Source: Phytoactinopolyspora alkaliphila (GTDB lineage Bacteria > Actinomycetota > Actinomycetes > Jiangellales > Jiangellaceae). Taken from it: a stretch of DNA of 64,000 nucleotides. Below, piece by piece: positions 36,685 to 45,971 of this stretch. The position numbers and the translations under genes are program-made. The first letter of the stretch is position 1. Each line of letters opens with the position of its first letter. Where the stretch lies: positions 62,001-126,000 of the forward strand of contig NZ_JAAGOB010000011.1 in assembly GCF_010550695.1 (NCBI RefSeq), given 5' to 3'. The notes beneath the pieces are model-generated. The model was not told the origin of the DNA. It was given only the letters and a program-made list of their open reading frames with translations, and did no database searches.

Positions 36685-39432
36685 TCAGCCGCGGTCCACG
36701 GTGATCACTGGCGAGTCCCAGGTCTCCACGTGGTCCGGGTTCTCCGGGTCGCCCAGCGGCTTCACCACGGTCAGGCGCAGAACGTAGTCCCCGTCAGGAA
36801 CGTTCAGCGAGACCCCGCGCCGACCCACCGAGCGGGTGCCGTCCCACACGTAGGCGTTGAAGCCCGTGGCCGTGCCGCTACGGCCGAGGTAGTCCAGCTC
36901 CAGCACGGTGTTGTTGTTCTTACCGCCGAACGGCGCTCCGGCCGAGCCGTCCTTGCGCGCCTTGAACAGCTCCAGGGTGAGCTTCTCAACCGGGTATTCA
37001 CGGTGCACCAGGATGGCCGGCATGTCGTCGGGACCGCTCATACCGAACGACGCACCGTCGGGCAGTAACCCGAAGACGCCGTTCATCGTGCAGTCGTTGC
37101 CCACGAACCGGTCGCACTGGGTCACCGCGGCGAGGGCGGGAAGCCCTGCGCCAGCGCCGGTCAGAACCGTCAGCGACTGGTAGTCCCCGACCAGACCGGC
37201 GAACGGCACCCGCAGTGTGTCGCCGTCCTCCGGCGTGAGCAGCAGATAGCCACCGTACTGACCGAACTCCGGCCCGTCCGGGGCGGTGATGGTGACCTCC
37301 ACGGCCGCTTCGCCGCCGGCCGGGACCGTCAGCGACTCGACGGCGAACTCGACAGACGCACCACCCAGGTAGAAGCCGGGGTCGTTCGGCTCGTCGGCGG
37401 TGGTGATGGCGTCGACGTGCGAGAGCTCGTACACGACATCGGCGTCGCCGTCGTTGCGCACGGTCACGCTCGTGGTGACGGGGCCGTTCTCGCTCTCGCC
37501 GAGCGACAGCTTGCCGGGCGTAAGAGACGTGTCGGCCAGGATGGCGGTGTCGATTGCCAGCATGCCGGCCCCTTGCCGGTGAACCGGCTCGATGTAGCCG
37601 GAATCCGGAATCAGCGACCAGTCCGCCGGCACAGCGTGATTCTGCAGGAGGTCGCGCACCTGCCCCGGCTCGAGATCGGGGCGCGCCTGCAGAAGCAGGG
37701 CCACAGCTCCGGCCACGTGCGGCGAGGACATCGACGTCCCGGAGAGGAGACCGTAGCCGCCTTCCTCCAGCGGATAGGTGGAGCGGATCAGCCCACCGGG
37801 CGCACCCAGGTCCGGCTTGAGGTCGAGCTCCGCGGTCATCCCGTAAGAACTGAACGAAGAAATGAGCCCGCCCGTGGGGTTCTCCACGGTGACGGTCTCC
37901 TCGGTCCAGGTGAGCGTGGTGTCACCGGCCGCAATACGAGCGTCGAGCTCATGCCCGTCGGCCTGGGAGACGGCGACCACCGGGATGGTCACGGCCGGTT
38001 CGCCCGCCACTGTCGGCGCGAAGCTTCCCGGCACGTTGTTGTACAGCACGACGGCCTCGGCTCCCGCGTTCTGCGCATTGACAGCCTTCTCGTGGAACGG
38101 GCACTCACCCCGCCGGATCAACGCGGCCGTACCAGTCAGGTCGGGCAGCGGTCCCTCGGCGGTGCACGCGTCCGTCGGCGAGTCCGTGGTTCCTGTCCGG
38201 GACATCGGCAGGCTGCCATCCGCCGGGGGTTCGGGCGCACCGGTCGCGGGACTGTACGGGAACGGCCGGTCGTCGGGAGACGCGGTGAACGCCCGCGCGT
38301 CGTACCGGACGTTGTCGAAGGACGCGACGCCGATGACCTTCTCGCCCACTCCCGGCGCACCCGCGGACCACGTGCCGGACGCACCGCTGTTGCCGATCGA
38401 CGCGACCACGACCACACCCTCGTCGACCAGCGCGTCGCTGGCCGCCGCTGTCGGATACTGCGGCCAGGTGGCGAAGCCGGCGCCCAGGCTCATGTTCACC
38501 ACATCCATGCCGTCGGCATGCGCCATCTCAAGTGCGGCCAGGATGATGTCCGCGGTGGTGGAGCCGTCGCACCCGAAGACGCGGTAGGCGCCGAGCTCGG
38601 CAGCCGGCGCGACACCTCGCACACCGCCAGCGGTGGTGTCGCCGTCCGCACCGACGATGCCGGCCACATGGGTGCCATGGCCACCACAGTCGTCAGGGTC
38701 GTCGTCGGGTGCCGGCACGGGATTGTAAGCCGGGGACGACGAGTCGGCGTTGTACGCGTCGCCCACGAAGTCATACCCGTAGGGCACCCGGCCGGTGGGG
38801 AAGTCAGTGCCACCGTCGATACCGCTCCCCCCGAAGTCCGGGTGGTCATAGTCGATTCCGGAGTCGATCACGGCGACTCGAAGACCGGCGCCGTCCAGGC
38901 CGAGTTCGCTCTGTGCCACGTCAGCGCCGGTCATGCCCAGCGCGCTCTCCATGGCCGGGCTGACGGTGTCCTGCGGCTCAGGCGCCTGCACCGTAGCCAC
39001 CGGGTACACGGCCGCCACCTCGCGCGAACCGCGGATCCGCGCGATGTCGGCCTCGGACGCGTCCACCGAGATACCGTTCCAGAGGCGGTCGTAGGTGTAG
39101 CGCACGTCGACGTCGGCGTCGAGCTCTGCGGCGTCGGCGAGCAAGCGGGCGCGCTGCTGGCGGAGCTGCGCACGCTGCCCACCCCGCACCGCCGGCTCCT
39201 CGGTCAGCTCGATGAACCACGAGCCCGAGGGCTCATGGACCAGCTCGCCGCCCGAAGCGGTCACCTCTGCCAGATCGCTGGCTGATCCCAGAAAGCCGTT
39301 GTCCGTTTCGCCGGCCGACGCGGCACCGAACGGCATCACCGTCGCCGCTATCATTCCCGCACCTGCCACCGTCACCATGCCGGCCCGCCGGATCGCGGCG
39401 GCTCGGCCGGGTCGTCGTCGTGGACGCGTCAC
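36685..39432 (-). CDS. Secreted subtilisin-like S8 serine protease with PA insert
   Basis: A 915-residue secreted protease. A basic N-terminus and hydrophobic stretch (residues about 16-40, ending ASAGETD) form the signal peptide. An inhibitor-I9-like propeptide covers about 60-150. The catalytic triad is D190 (VAVIDSGIDYDHPDF), H252 (GHGTHVAGI) and S567 (SGTSMSSPHVAG), with the oxyanion Asn region in VVVASIGNSG. A PA domain is inserted at about 410-500. The last 280 residues are beta-sandwich (Fn3-like) domains. It resembles actinomycete S8 proteases of 900-1200 residues. It is convergent with glgB and lies 174 bases downstream of the FGGY kinase gene on the same strand. Confidence 0.93.
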   Translation of the reverse strand: MTRPRRRPGRAAAIRRAGMVTVAGAGMIAATVMPFGAASAGETDNGFLGSASDLAEVTASGGELVHEPSGSWFIELTEEPAVRGGQRAQLRQQRARLLADAAELDADVDVRYTYDRLWNGISVDASEADIARIRGSREVAAVYPVATVQAPEPQDTVSPAMESALGMTGADVAQSELGLDGAGLRVAVIDSGIDYDHPDFGGSGIDGGTDFPTGRVPYGYDFVGDAYNADSSSPAYNPVPAPDDDPDDCGGHGTHVAGIVGADGDTTAGGVRGVAPAAELGAYRVFGCDGSTTADIILAALEMAHADGMDVVNMSLGAGFATWPQYPTAAASDALVDEGVVVVASIGNSGASGTWSAGAPGVGEKVIGVASFDNVRYDARAFTASPDDRPFPYSPATGAPEPPADGSLPMSRTGTTDSPTDACTAEGPLPDLTGTAALIRRGECPFHEKAVNAQNAGAEAVVLYNNVPGSFAPTVAGEPAVTIPVVAVSQADGHELDARIAAGDTTLTWTEETVTVENPTGGLISSFSSYGMTAELDLKPDLGAPGGLIRSTYPLEEGGYGLLSGTSMSSPHVAGAVALLLQARPDLEPGQVRDLLQNHAVPADWSLIPDSGYIEPVHRQGAGMLAIDTAILADTSLTPGKLSLGESENGPVTTSVTVRNDGDADVVYELSHVDAITTADEPNDPGFYLGGASVEFAVESLTVPAGGEAAVEVTITAPDGPEFGQYGGYLLLTPEDGDTLRVPFAGLVGDYQSLTVLTGAGAGLPALAAVTQCDRFVGNDCTMNGVFGLLPDGASFGMSGPDDMPAILVHREYPVEKLTLELFKARKDGSAGAPFGGKNNNTVLELDYLGRSGTATGFNAYVWDGTRSVGRRGVSLNVPDGDYVLRLTVVKPLGDPENPDHVETWDSPVITVDRG

Positions 39433-39606
39433 TTGCCTCTCCTAGTCCTAGACCTGTTGGCCCGTGCCCGACGCGCGAAGATGTTCCGCCCGAAGAGGCA
39501 CGTAGGCGGAAAAATACGGTGCAGCGGTCACAAAGGGAACCCCTGGACGCCAACTTTCAGTCACGATGCAATAACGCAGCGTGTGGTGAGACAAATTGAC
39601 CAGACG

Positions 39607-40953
39607 TCACGCGACTGGGGCGAGCATCTCCGGGCGGTCGGCCACGCCGGCCGCCACCGCCGCGAAGACGGCAGCACCGCGGGCTCCGGCCTCCGGCACG
39701 TCCGGCATCTCGAACTCGCCGAGTATCCGTCGCTTCAGCACCCGCACCGCCTCGCTGTTCAGCCCGCCTCCGGTGGCCACGATCCGTCGCGTCGGCCCGG
39801 CCATGGACTCCAGGAGGTCTTTGACCTGGACGGCCCGGAGCTGGACGGCCTCGACCGCCGCACGCCAGATCTGAGCCGGTTCCGGTTCGTAGCCGATGTT
39901 GCGCAGGGTCGCGAGCTCGGTCCAGATGTCCTCCACGACGGGGCTGGCCGGGCCCGGCTCGACGGTCAGCGCCTCTGTGTCGAGGCGCGGAAGGTCGTCC
40001 GGGGTCACTCGCATGAGCTTGAGAAAGCGCCACAGCCCCAGCCCGGAGCGGATGCCGGTCATGATCTGCCAGGTGTCCGGAAACATGTGCCGGCCCACGC
40101 TCACACCGCGGTCCACGGCGTCAGCGACCGCATCCGGGGTGAGGCCGGACCGCAGGGTCCTGATCAGCGCCTCGCTCGTGCCGCACGAGTCGAGCAGGTC
40201 ACCGGGCCCGGTGGCGCCGAGACCAACTCCGGCCGCGACGTGGTCATGACCCGCCACGGTGATGGCGGCGCCCGCCAGCGCACCAGTGTCCGGGCCGGCG
40301 TATCCGAACGCCTCGCCCGCGACCGCCAGGTCTGCGAGGAGGTCCGGCGGCGCGCCGGCCCACTCCAGCATGGGCGCAGAGTGCCGGCCGCCGATCACGT
40401 CGAACATCCCGGTGCGGCCGGCCAGCGAGGCCTCACTCAACTGGTCGGCACCCAAGGCGTGTGCCACCCACTCGGGCACACTGAGCCACCGCGTGCCCAT
40501 GCCACCAATGCCGAGATCGCGCACCATCCAGCGGTACTTGAAGATGCTGGGCCGGTCGGTGAGCTTGAGACCGGTGATCGACGAGAACGCCCTCGCTCCC
40601 ATGGCCGCGGACAGCTCGCCGGCATGCTCACCGCCGCGAGTGTCGTACCACGCGATCACCGGAGCGACCGGCTGACCGTCCCTGCCCAAGAGCACACCCG
40701 CCTCGGCCAGGCCGGTCACGCCGACGCCCAGGACACGTCCCGTCACACCCGCCTGATCGAGGGCGTCCGAGGCCGCGCCAAGCACTGCGTCGAGCAGGTC
40801 CGCGGCCGGCGCCTCCGCCCCAGTGGCCACGCGTGTCCACGGCGTCGGCACCGAGCCGAGTCCCAAGCACCGGCCGTCCACGCTCATGACCATCGCTTTG
40901 CAGTTGGTGGTCCCGACGTCGAGACCAAGCAGCACGTCCATGCCCCTCATCAT
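39607..40953 (-). CDS. FGGY-family carbohydrate kinase
   Basis: A 448-residue sugar kinase of the FGGY/actin-like ATPase fold. The N-terminal phosphate-1 motif GLDVGTTNCKAMVM lies at residues 9-22, with the substrate-binding region VTGLAEAGVLLGRDGQPVAPVIAWYDTRG and the phosphate-2 segment TVAGHDHVAAGVG. The C-terminal adenosine motif is IVATGGGLNSEAVRVLKRR. The sugar cannot be told from sequence alone; gluconate, xylulose and ribulose kinases share these motifs. It is probably the last gene of the LacI-controlled operon, 82 bases past the CitE-like gene, which could leave room for its own start signal. The first ATG of an ATG-ATG pair was used. Confidence 0.87.
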   Translation of the reverse strand: MMRGMDVLLGLDVGTTNCKAMVMSVDGRCLGLGSVPTPWTRVATGAEAPAADLLDAVLGAASDALDQAGVTGRVLGVGVTGLAEAGVLLGRDGQPVAPVIAWYDTRGGEHAGELSAAMGARAFSSITGLKLTDRPSIFKYRWMVRDLGIGGMGTRWLSVPEWVAHALGADQLSEASLAGRTGMFDVIGGRHSAPMLEWAGAPPDLLADLAVAGEAFGYAGPDTGALAGAAITVAGHDHVAAGVGLGATGPGDLLDSCGTSEALIRTLRSGLTPDAVADAVDRGVSVGRHMFPDTWQIMTGIRSGLGLWRFLKLMRVTPDDLPRLDTEALTVEPGPASPVVEDIWTELATLRNIGYEPEPAQIWRAAVEAVQLRAVQVKDLLESMAGPTRRIVATGGGLNSEAVRVLKRRILGEFEMPDVPEAGARGAAVFAAVAAGVADRPEMLAPVA

Positions 40954-41035
40954 TCATTGCCATCCCAGTGAGCCGTACCGCGGCGTGCAGGCGCTCACCC
41001 GGGAAGTCTTCCACCGGCGTGACGACAGCTGACCT

Positions 41036-41884
41036 CTACGGGTCAGCCGCGGAGATCGATCTGGTCCGTTCGTGCAGCGCCATCACGCGGCGGGCTCGCT
41101 CCACCATCGCGACGTCGAGGAAGCTTCCATCGGGCAGCACCGACGTCCCGGAACCGCCGGCCTGAGCGCTCTCGACGCTATGGAGGACCTCGCGGGCGCG
41201 CTCGACCTCCTCCGGTTCGGGTGCGTACGCCGCCACGATCACCGGTAGCTGCCGGGGATGGATCGCCGCCCGGCCCACGAATCCCCACCGGCGAGCCTCC
41301 CGCGTCGTGGTCGCCAGCCCGTCGAGGTCGTGCACGTTCGGGTAGACGGCGGCGGCGGGAGCGGGCAGTCCAGCCGCCCGGGCCGCGACCACCACCCGCT
41401 GCCGGCACCAGGTGAGCGCGTCGTCGACTCCGACTCCGAGATCCGAGGCGAGATCGGCCTCGCCGATGCCAAGGGAGGCCACGCCGACGGTGCGCGCGAT
41501 GTCACCCGCCGCCTCGATGCCCGCCGCGGTCTCGATGAGCGCGTGGATCGCCCGGCCGGGCGCCGCCTGCACCGCGGACTCGACATCCGCCGGGGCCGTG
41601 ACCATGGGAAGCCGCACACCCACGTGCGCCGGCAGATCCGCCACCATCGCCAAGTCCCGCGCCGCCCAGGCCGTGCCCATGCCATTGACCCGCACCTGCA
41701 TGTCCCGACCGGGGAACTCGGAGACCAGCACCGGCACAGAAGCCCGGGCCTCATCCTTGGCCACCGGCGCGACGGCATCCTCCAGATCGAGGATGACGGT
41801 GTCGGCTTCGCCGGCCAACGCTTTGCGCGCCCGGTCGGGCCGGTCGGCGGGCACATAGAGATAGGTCAGCGCGATCCGCGTCAT
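41036..41884 (-). CDS. CitE/HpcH-type CoA ester lyase
   Basis: A 282-residue TIM-barrel protein of the HpcH/HpaI aldolase superfamily, CitE branch. It has ALTYLYVPADRPDRARKAL at the start, VILDLEDAVAPVAKDEAR near residues 28-45 with the acidic metal ligands, VRVNGMGTAW, HALIETAAGIEAAGDIAR, and LGIGEADLASDLG. Known relatives cleave malyl-CoA, citramalyl-CoA or citryl-CoA to acetyl-CoA and an oxo-acid. ATG at 41884 overlaps the CaiB stop (ATGA), so the two work together: a CoA-transferase activates an acid and this lyase splits it. The actual acid is unknown. Confidence 0.9.
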   Translation of the reverse strand: MTRIALTYLYVPADRPDRARKALAGEADTVILDLEDAVAPVAKDEARASVPVLVSEFPGRDMQVRVNGMGTAWAARDLAMVADLPAHVGVRLPMVTAPADVESAVQAAPGRAIHALIETAAGIEAAGDIARTVGVASLGIGEADLASDLGVGVDDALTWCRQRVVVAARAAGLPAPAAAVYPNVHDLDGLATTTREARRWGFVGRAAIHPRQLPVIVAAYAPEPEEVERAREVLHSVESAQAGGSGTSVLPDGSFLDVAMVERARRVMALHERTRSISAADP

Positions 41885-43071
41885 ACCGTACCCGCCGTCC
41901 GAAACGCGGCGATCTCGGCTGCACCGTAGCCGAGCTCGGCCAGGACCCCAGCCGTGTCGGCGCCGTGCGCGCGCCCGGTGAAGCGGATCTGGCCGGGTGT
42001 CTCGGAGAGCCGGAAGAGCACGTTCTGCATCGCCATCCTGCCCAGATCCGGGTCGTCGACGTGCTGAATGGTGCCGAGAGCGTCGAACTGAGGGTCGGCA
42101 GCGATGTCCGAGGCATCGTAGATCGGCGCCACGGCCGCCTCGGCCTTCTCGAATGCCGCCACCACCTCGTCCCGGCTCCGCTCCGCCACCCAGGACGCCA
42201 CCGCGCCGTCCAGCTCGTCGGCATGCTCCACCCGGCCGGTTCCGGTGGCGAACCATGGCTGGTCGATCACGTCGGGTCGGCCTACCAGCCGCATCACCCG
42301 TTCAGCGATGTTCTGCGAGCTGGTCGAGACCGCCACCCAGCGGCCATCGGCACAGCGGTAGGTGTTGCGCGGCGCGTTGTTGACCGATCGGTTCCCGGTC
42401 CGTGGCTGCACGGTCCCGAGCTGATCCCACTGTGTCAACTGCGGTCCCAGCATGGCCAGGATCGGTTCGACGATGGCGAGATCCACCACCTGTCCCCGCC
42501 CGGTCCGGTGCCGCGCGTGCAGAGCCGTCATCACGGCGTACGCGGCCGCCAGCGAGGCGATACCGTCGGCCAGCCCGAAGGGCGGCAGCGTGGGCGGCCC
42601 GTCAGGCTCCCCGGTCATCGCCGCGAACCCGCTCATCGCTTCGGCCAGCGTGCCGAAGCCCGGCCGGCGCCGATACGGCCCCACTTGCCCGAAGCCCGTC
42701 AGCCGGGCCAGCACCAGGCCCGGATTCTCCGCCGACAGCCGGTCATAGCCGAGGTTCCACCTCTCCAGGGTGTCGGGACGGAAGTTCTCGACGACGACGT
42801 CGGCCCAGGCGGCCAGGCGCACGAAGACGGCCTGTCCGGCCTCCGATGACAGGTCGAGCGTCATCGCCCGCTTGTTCCGCCCGAGGGTCTTGGACCACAG
42901 ATTGTGGCCGTCCTTCGCCGCACCGTGCCCGCGTGCGGGGTCCGGCCGGCGCGGATGCTCCACCTTGACGACGTCGGCACCCATATCGCCCAGGTGCATC
43001 GCCGTCAGCGGCCCGGCGAACAGCGTCGACGCGTCCACCACTCGGATGCCCGTGAGCGGACCCTCACTCAT
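41881..43071 (-). CDS. CaiB/BaiF family CoA-transferase
   Basis: A 396-residue class III CoA-transferase. The N-terminal LTGIRVVDASTLFAGPLTAMHLGDMGADVVKVEHP is the family opening, with NKRAMTLDL, the ENFRPDTLERWNLGYDRLSAENPGLV region and PFGLADGIASLAAAYAVMTAL. Loops GFG and PYRRRPGFGTLAEAMSG are family-like, and the conserved nucleophile Asp is expected in the PPFGLADG segment. It transfers CoA between acids, or acts as a racemase in some relatives. The ATG at 43071 has GGAGGAGA ideally spaced. It overlaps the stop of the upstream TIM-barrel/FGE-like gene by eight bases and the CitE gene by four. Confidence 0.93.
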   Translation of the reverse strand: MSEGPLTGIRVVDASTLFAGPLTAMHLGDMGADVVKVEHPRRPDPARGHGAAKDGHNLWSKTLGRNKRAMTLDLSSEAGQAVFVRLAAWADVVVENFRPDTLERWNLGYDRLSAENPGLVLARLTGFGQVGPYRRRPGFGTLAEAMSGFAAMTGEPDGPPTLPPFGLADGIASLAAAYAVMTALHARHRTGRGQVVDLAIVEPILAMLGPQLTQWDQLGTVQPRTGNRSVNNAPRNTYRCADGRWVAVSTSSQNIAERVMRLVGRPDVIDQPWFATGTGRVEHADELDGAVASWVAERSRDEVVAAFEKAEAAVAPIYDASDIAADPQFDALGTIQHVDDPDLGRMAMQNVLFRLSETPGQIRFTGRAHGADTAGVLAELGYGAAEIAAFRTAGTV

Positions 43072-45043
43072 GATCTCCTCCATCGGCACGATGACTCGGC
43101 AGATCAACCGCGCACCGGAACCCCACCGACGGTGAGCGATCCACGCCCGCGCCACAGCGCAGGTACTTGGCGGAGAAGTCCGGCTCTCGCAGCCCGCCGT
43201 CGAAATACCAGTCGGACCCGTCAGCGCGCCATGCCGCACCACCCTTGAGGATCACGAAGCGGGTCCGACCGTCCGCGTGCTCGCTCTCGGTCAGATTCCA
43301 GACCGCCGGTTCACCGCGCTCGAGGAGTCCCGATTCCCCCGCCACCTGCCACTCGTCCTCGGTGGGCAACCGGAACCCGGCCCACCGGGCGTAGGCGCGA
43401 GCGTCGTCGAGGTCGACATAGGTCACCGGTTCCTGTTCCCTGCCCGGAGGCGGCGAGCCGGCTGCGAAGTGCTCGAGGAACCGCTCGGTCCGCATCGGGA
43501 CATAACCGGTGGCGTCCACGAAGGCCGCGTATTCAGCGTTGGTCACCTCGACCCTGCCGATGGCGACGGCGCCCAGTCGCACCACGCGGTGCAACGTTCC
43601 CGTGTGGTGCAGACGGGGCGGCAGCGGCTTCCACTCATCCACGTAGGGAATCTCGCCGTACAGTCCGGTCTCCCGCACGCGGTGCCGCACCACCAGGTCG
43701 TACCGGCCGCCCGGAACCTCCGCCATCCCCTCCGGTACCGATCCGGCCGGTGCGGTAGGCGCCGGCCGCCGGATCGCCGCGCGGGCCGGAAACGACGCGT
43801 CGCCGGCCAGCGGAGTGGTCGGCAGGTTCGCGCCGTCACCGGTCCGGGCGCCGGCAACCACCGCGGCGATCCCACCGGCCGGGAGCGGCCCGCCGATCAC
43901 AGTCCGTCCGGCATCGTCCGTGGTCACCTGAACCGGCGCGCCAGTGGCCACCTCGGAGAATGCGGCGTCGGCTGAAACGTCGGTCACGAGCCACGGCCCG
44001 TCGTAGTGATCGCCCTTGTTGACCAGGGTCCACAAAGTCTCGCCGTCGTGCTCCCAGCGGGAGGCGTACACCGGTACGTCCCCGCCGGGATGGTCGGCCA
44101 GCGGCGTCCAGTGCTCGCTCTGGAGCCAGGCACGATGGCTGGCCTGCACGCGCCGCATCGCCCGCAGGATGGACCGGTCTCGCTCGCTCCACCCCACCCA
44201 TACGCCGAAGACGTTCTCCCACACCAGCATCCCGGATCCGTTCAGCCACGCCGAGTGCAGCTCCTCCAGGTGGCTGTGGTTCCAGCGCCGGGTGTGGTGC
44301 AGCATGTGCCGCCGTTCGAACCACGTGGCACGGAGGACGCCAGGCACCGGGGAATCCGCGAACCATTGCGCCCAGGACATCGAGTGGTCATGGATCCTGG
44401 CCAGCGGCAGCCGGGACTCGCCTTCCATCGACAATCCCGGAGACAGCTCGTCGAGCATGGTCCGGACCTCGCGGCTGCCCTCCTTCGAGCTGTCCAGGAA
44501 GACGCCGTCGGCGCCCACCCATTTCACCACCTGGGCAAGCCGCTCGGGCTCGCTCTCCTCCCACGGATAGTAGGCGGCGAAGACCCGCACCCCCCGCGCC
44601 TGGAACGCGGCGACGACGTCCGGCAACTCGGGCACATCGGTGTAGAAGTCGAACTGGTCCCGGCCGTCGATCCCCTCGTTCGGATATGCGTGCCAGAGCA
44701 CCACGCCGTCGAAGCCGCCGAAGTCGCGCTCCGCGGTGTCCAGGTAGACGTCGACGGTGAATCGGCCCGTCTCGTGGTCATAGAGGAGCTCGTCCCAGAA
44801 CCAGACCAGGCCCACGACGAAAGTATCCGTGCGCTCGGTGTCGTAGCGGGCGCCGTCGTATCCCACTCGCTCCCGCGCCTCGGTGCGCCAGCGGGCGAGC
44901 TGCTGCCGCCACGCCGGCCAGTCGCCCGGATCGCTGGGCGCGGCGAAGATCTTCGCTTCGTCGAGCACCGACAGGTCAGCCGCGGGGTCGAGGGGCACCG
45001 TGGCGGGGAGGTCGATCGGGCGAGGCACATACGGGTTGAACAT
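43064..45043 (-). CDS. Fusion of a TIM-barrel glycosidase-like domain and an FGE-like (SUMF1) domain
   Basis: A 659-residue protein without a signal peptide. Residues about 50-330 look like a glycosidase-type barrel: VVLWHAYPNEGIDGRDQFDFY, VFAAYYPWEESEPE, GADGVFLDSSKEGSREV, GLSMEGESRL. About 330-430 resembles a beta-sandwich. Residues about 437-650 form a formylglycine-generating-enzyme-type fold (IGRVEVTNAEYAAFVDATG, RLPTEDEWQVAGESGL, ending VGFRCAV). The two catalytic cysteines of true FGE are replaced in the GGAAWRADGSDWYF stretch, so sulfatase activation is unlikely. This assignment is from motif comparison only. It lies one base past the ribokinase stop and overlaps the CaiB start, so it belongs to the same pathway. 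Confidence 0.75.
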   Translation of the reverse strand: MFNPYVPRPIDLPATVPLDPAADLSVLDEAKIFAAPSDPGDWPAWRQQLARWRTEARERVGYDGARYDTERTDTFVVGLVWFWDELLYDHETGRFTVDVYLDTAERDFGGFDGVVLWHAYPNEGIDGRDQFDFYTDVPELPDVVAAFQARGVRVFAAYYPWEESEPERLAQVVKWVGADGVFLDSSKEGSREVRTMLDELSPGLSMEGESRLPLARIHDHSMSWAQWFADSPVPGVLRATWFERRHMLHHTRRWNHSHLEELHSAWLNGSGMLVWENVFGVWVGWSERDRSILRAMRRVQASHRAWLQSEHWTPLADHPGGDVPVYASRWEHDGETLWTLVNKGDHYDGPWLVTDVSADAAFSEVATGAPVQVTTDDAGRTVIGGPLPAGGIAAVVAGARTGDGANLPTTPLAGDASFPARAAIRRPAPTAPAGSVPEGMAEVPGGRYDLVVRHRVRETGLYGEIPYVDEWKPLPPRLHHTGTLHRVVRLGAVAIGRVEVTNAEYAAFVDATGYVPMRTERFLEHFAAGSPPPGREQEPVTYVDLDDARAYARWAGFRLPTEDEWQVAGESGLLERGEPAVWNLTESEHADGRTRFVILKGGAAWRADGSDWYFDGGLREPDFSAKYLRCGAGVDRSPSVGFRCAVDLPSHRADGGDHE

Positions 45044-45044
45044 G

Positions 45045-45971
45045 TCATTCCATCCAGGTGCCGAAGGACTCCCAGCGGGAGAGGAAATGGTCAATCTCGG
45101 TACGGGTAGGCATCGACGACGACGCGCCGAAACGCTGCACGGACAGGGCCGACGCCGCAGCCGCCCGGCGCAGCGTCGCCTCGGGCTCGAGACCTTCGGC
45201 CAGTCCCACCGCCAGCACGCCCACGAAGGTGTCCCCGGCCGCTGTGGTGTCGAGCACCTCCACCGGGAACGCCGGCACCTGAAGGGCTGGCCGGCCGCTC
45301 CCCAGATACACCGCGCCCTCGGCGCCGAGGGTGACCACCACCTGCGCGCACCGTTCGGCCAGCTCGCGGCCCGCCTGGTGCGGGTCGTCGGCACCGGTCA
45401 GGATCATCGCCTCGTGCTCGTTCGGGACCAGGAAGTCCACCTGTTCCAGGAGCGAGCCGGCCAGAGGTATCGCGGGCGCGGGTGTCAGCACCGTGCGCAC
45501 ACCGACGGAATGCGCGTACGCGGCGGCCTCCGCGACCACCAGCAGGGGTAGCTCGAGCTGCAGCAGTAATGCGTCTGCGGCACGTATCGCGGCCCGGTGC
45601 GGGTCGGTCAGGGCGGTGACGCAGCCGTTGGCACCAGGCACGACGACGATCGAGTTGTCGCCGGTGTCGTCGACCGTGATGTGCGCCGTACCGGTCGTCT
45701 CCGCGACCACGGCGAGCTCCCCCACGTCGATCCCGTCGGCCTCCAGCAGGTCCCTGATGCGGCGGCCGAAGTCGTCGTCGCCCACCGCGCCGAGGAAGGT
45801 GACGTCTCCCCCCGCCCGGGCCGCCGCGAGCGCCTGGTTGGCCCCCTTGCCGCCGGGCACCGTGCGGAATTCGTGCCCGGTGACCGTCTCGCCCCGCTCC
45901 GGAGCACGCTGCGTCGTGACGACGAGGTCCATGTTCGCGCTGCCCAGCACGGCGATACGAGGACGCGTCAT
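45045..45971 (-). CDS. rbsK: Ribokinase (PfkB family)
   Basis: A 308-residue sugar kinase. It shows the PfkB signature 1 region GHEFRTVPGGKGANQALAAARAG (about residues 33-55), GAVGDDDFG, and signature 2 at the C-terminus VLDTTAAGDTFVGVL, which contains the catalytic aspartate and anion hole. These and the length fit ribokinase, which phosphorylates ribose to ribose-5-phosphate. The internal ATG at 45971 is chosen because the PfkB fold begins there and overlaps the upstream ADP-ribosylglycohydrolase stop (ATGA). It comes straight after four hydrolases of the ADP-ribosylglycohydrolase fold, which suggests that they supply free ribose or a related sugar. Confidence 0.9.
   Translation of the reverse strand: MTRPRIAVLGSANMDLVVTTQRAPERGETVTGHEFRTVPGGKGANQALAAARAGGDVTFLGAVGDDDFGRRIRDLLEADGIDVGELAVVAETTGTAHITVDDTGDNSIVVVPGANGCVTALTDPHRAAIRAADALLLQLELPLLVVAEAAAYAHSVGVRTVLTPAPAIPLAGSLLEQVDFLVPNEHEAMILTGADDPHQAGRELAERCAQVVVTLGAEGAVYLGSGRPALQVPAFPVEVLDTTAAGDTFVGVLAVGLAEGLEPEATLRRAAAASALSVQRFGASSSMPTRTEIDHFLSRWESFGTWME

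Noticed and set aside
43064-45043. Active formylglycine-generating enzyme
   Set aside because: The catalytic cysteine pair is not found at the expected position and no sulfatase gene is nearby.
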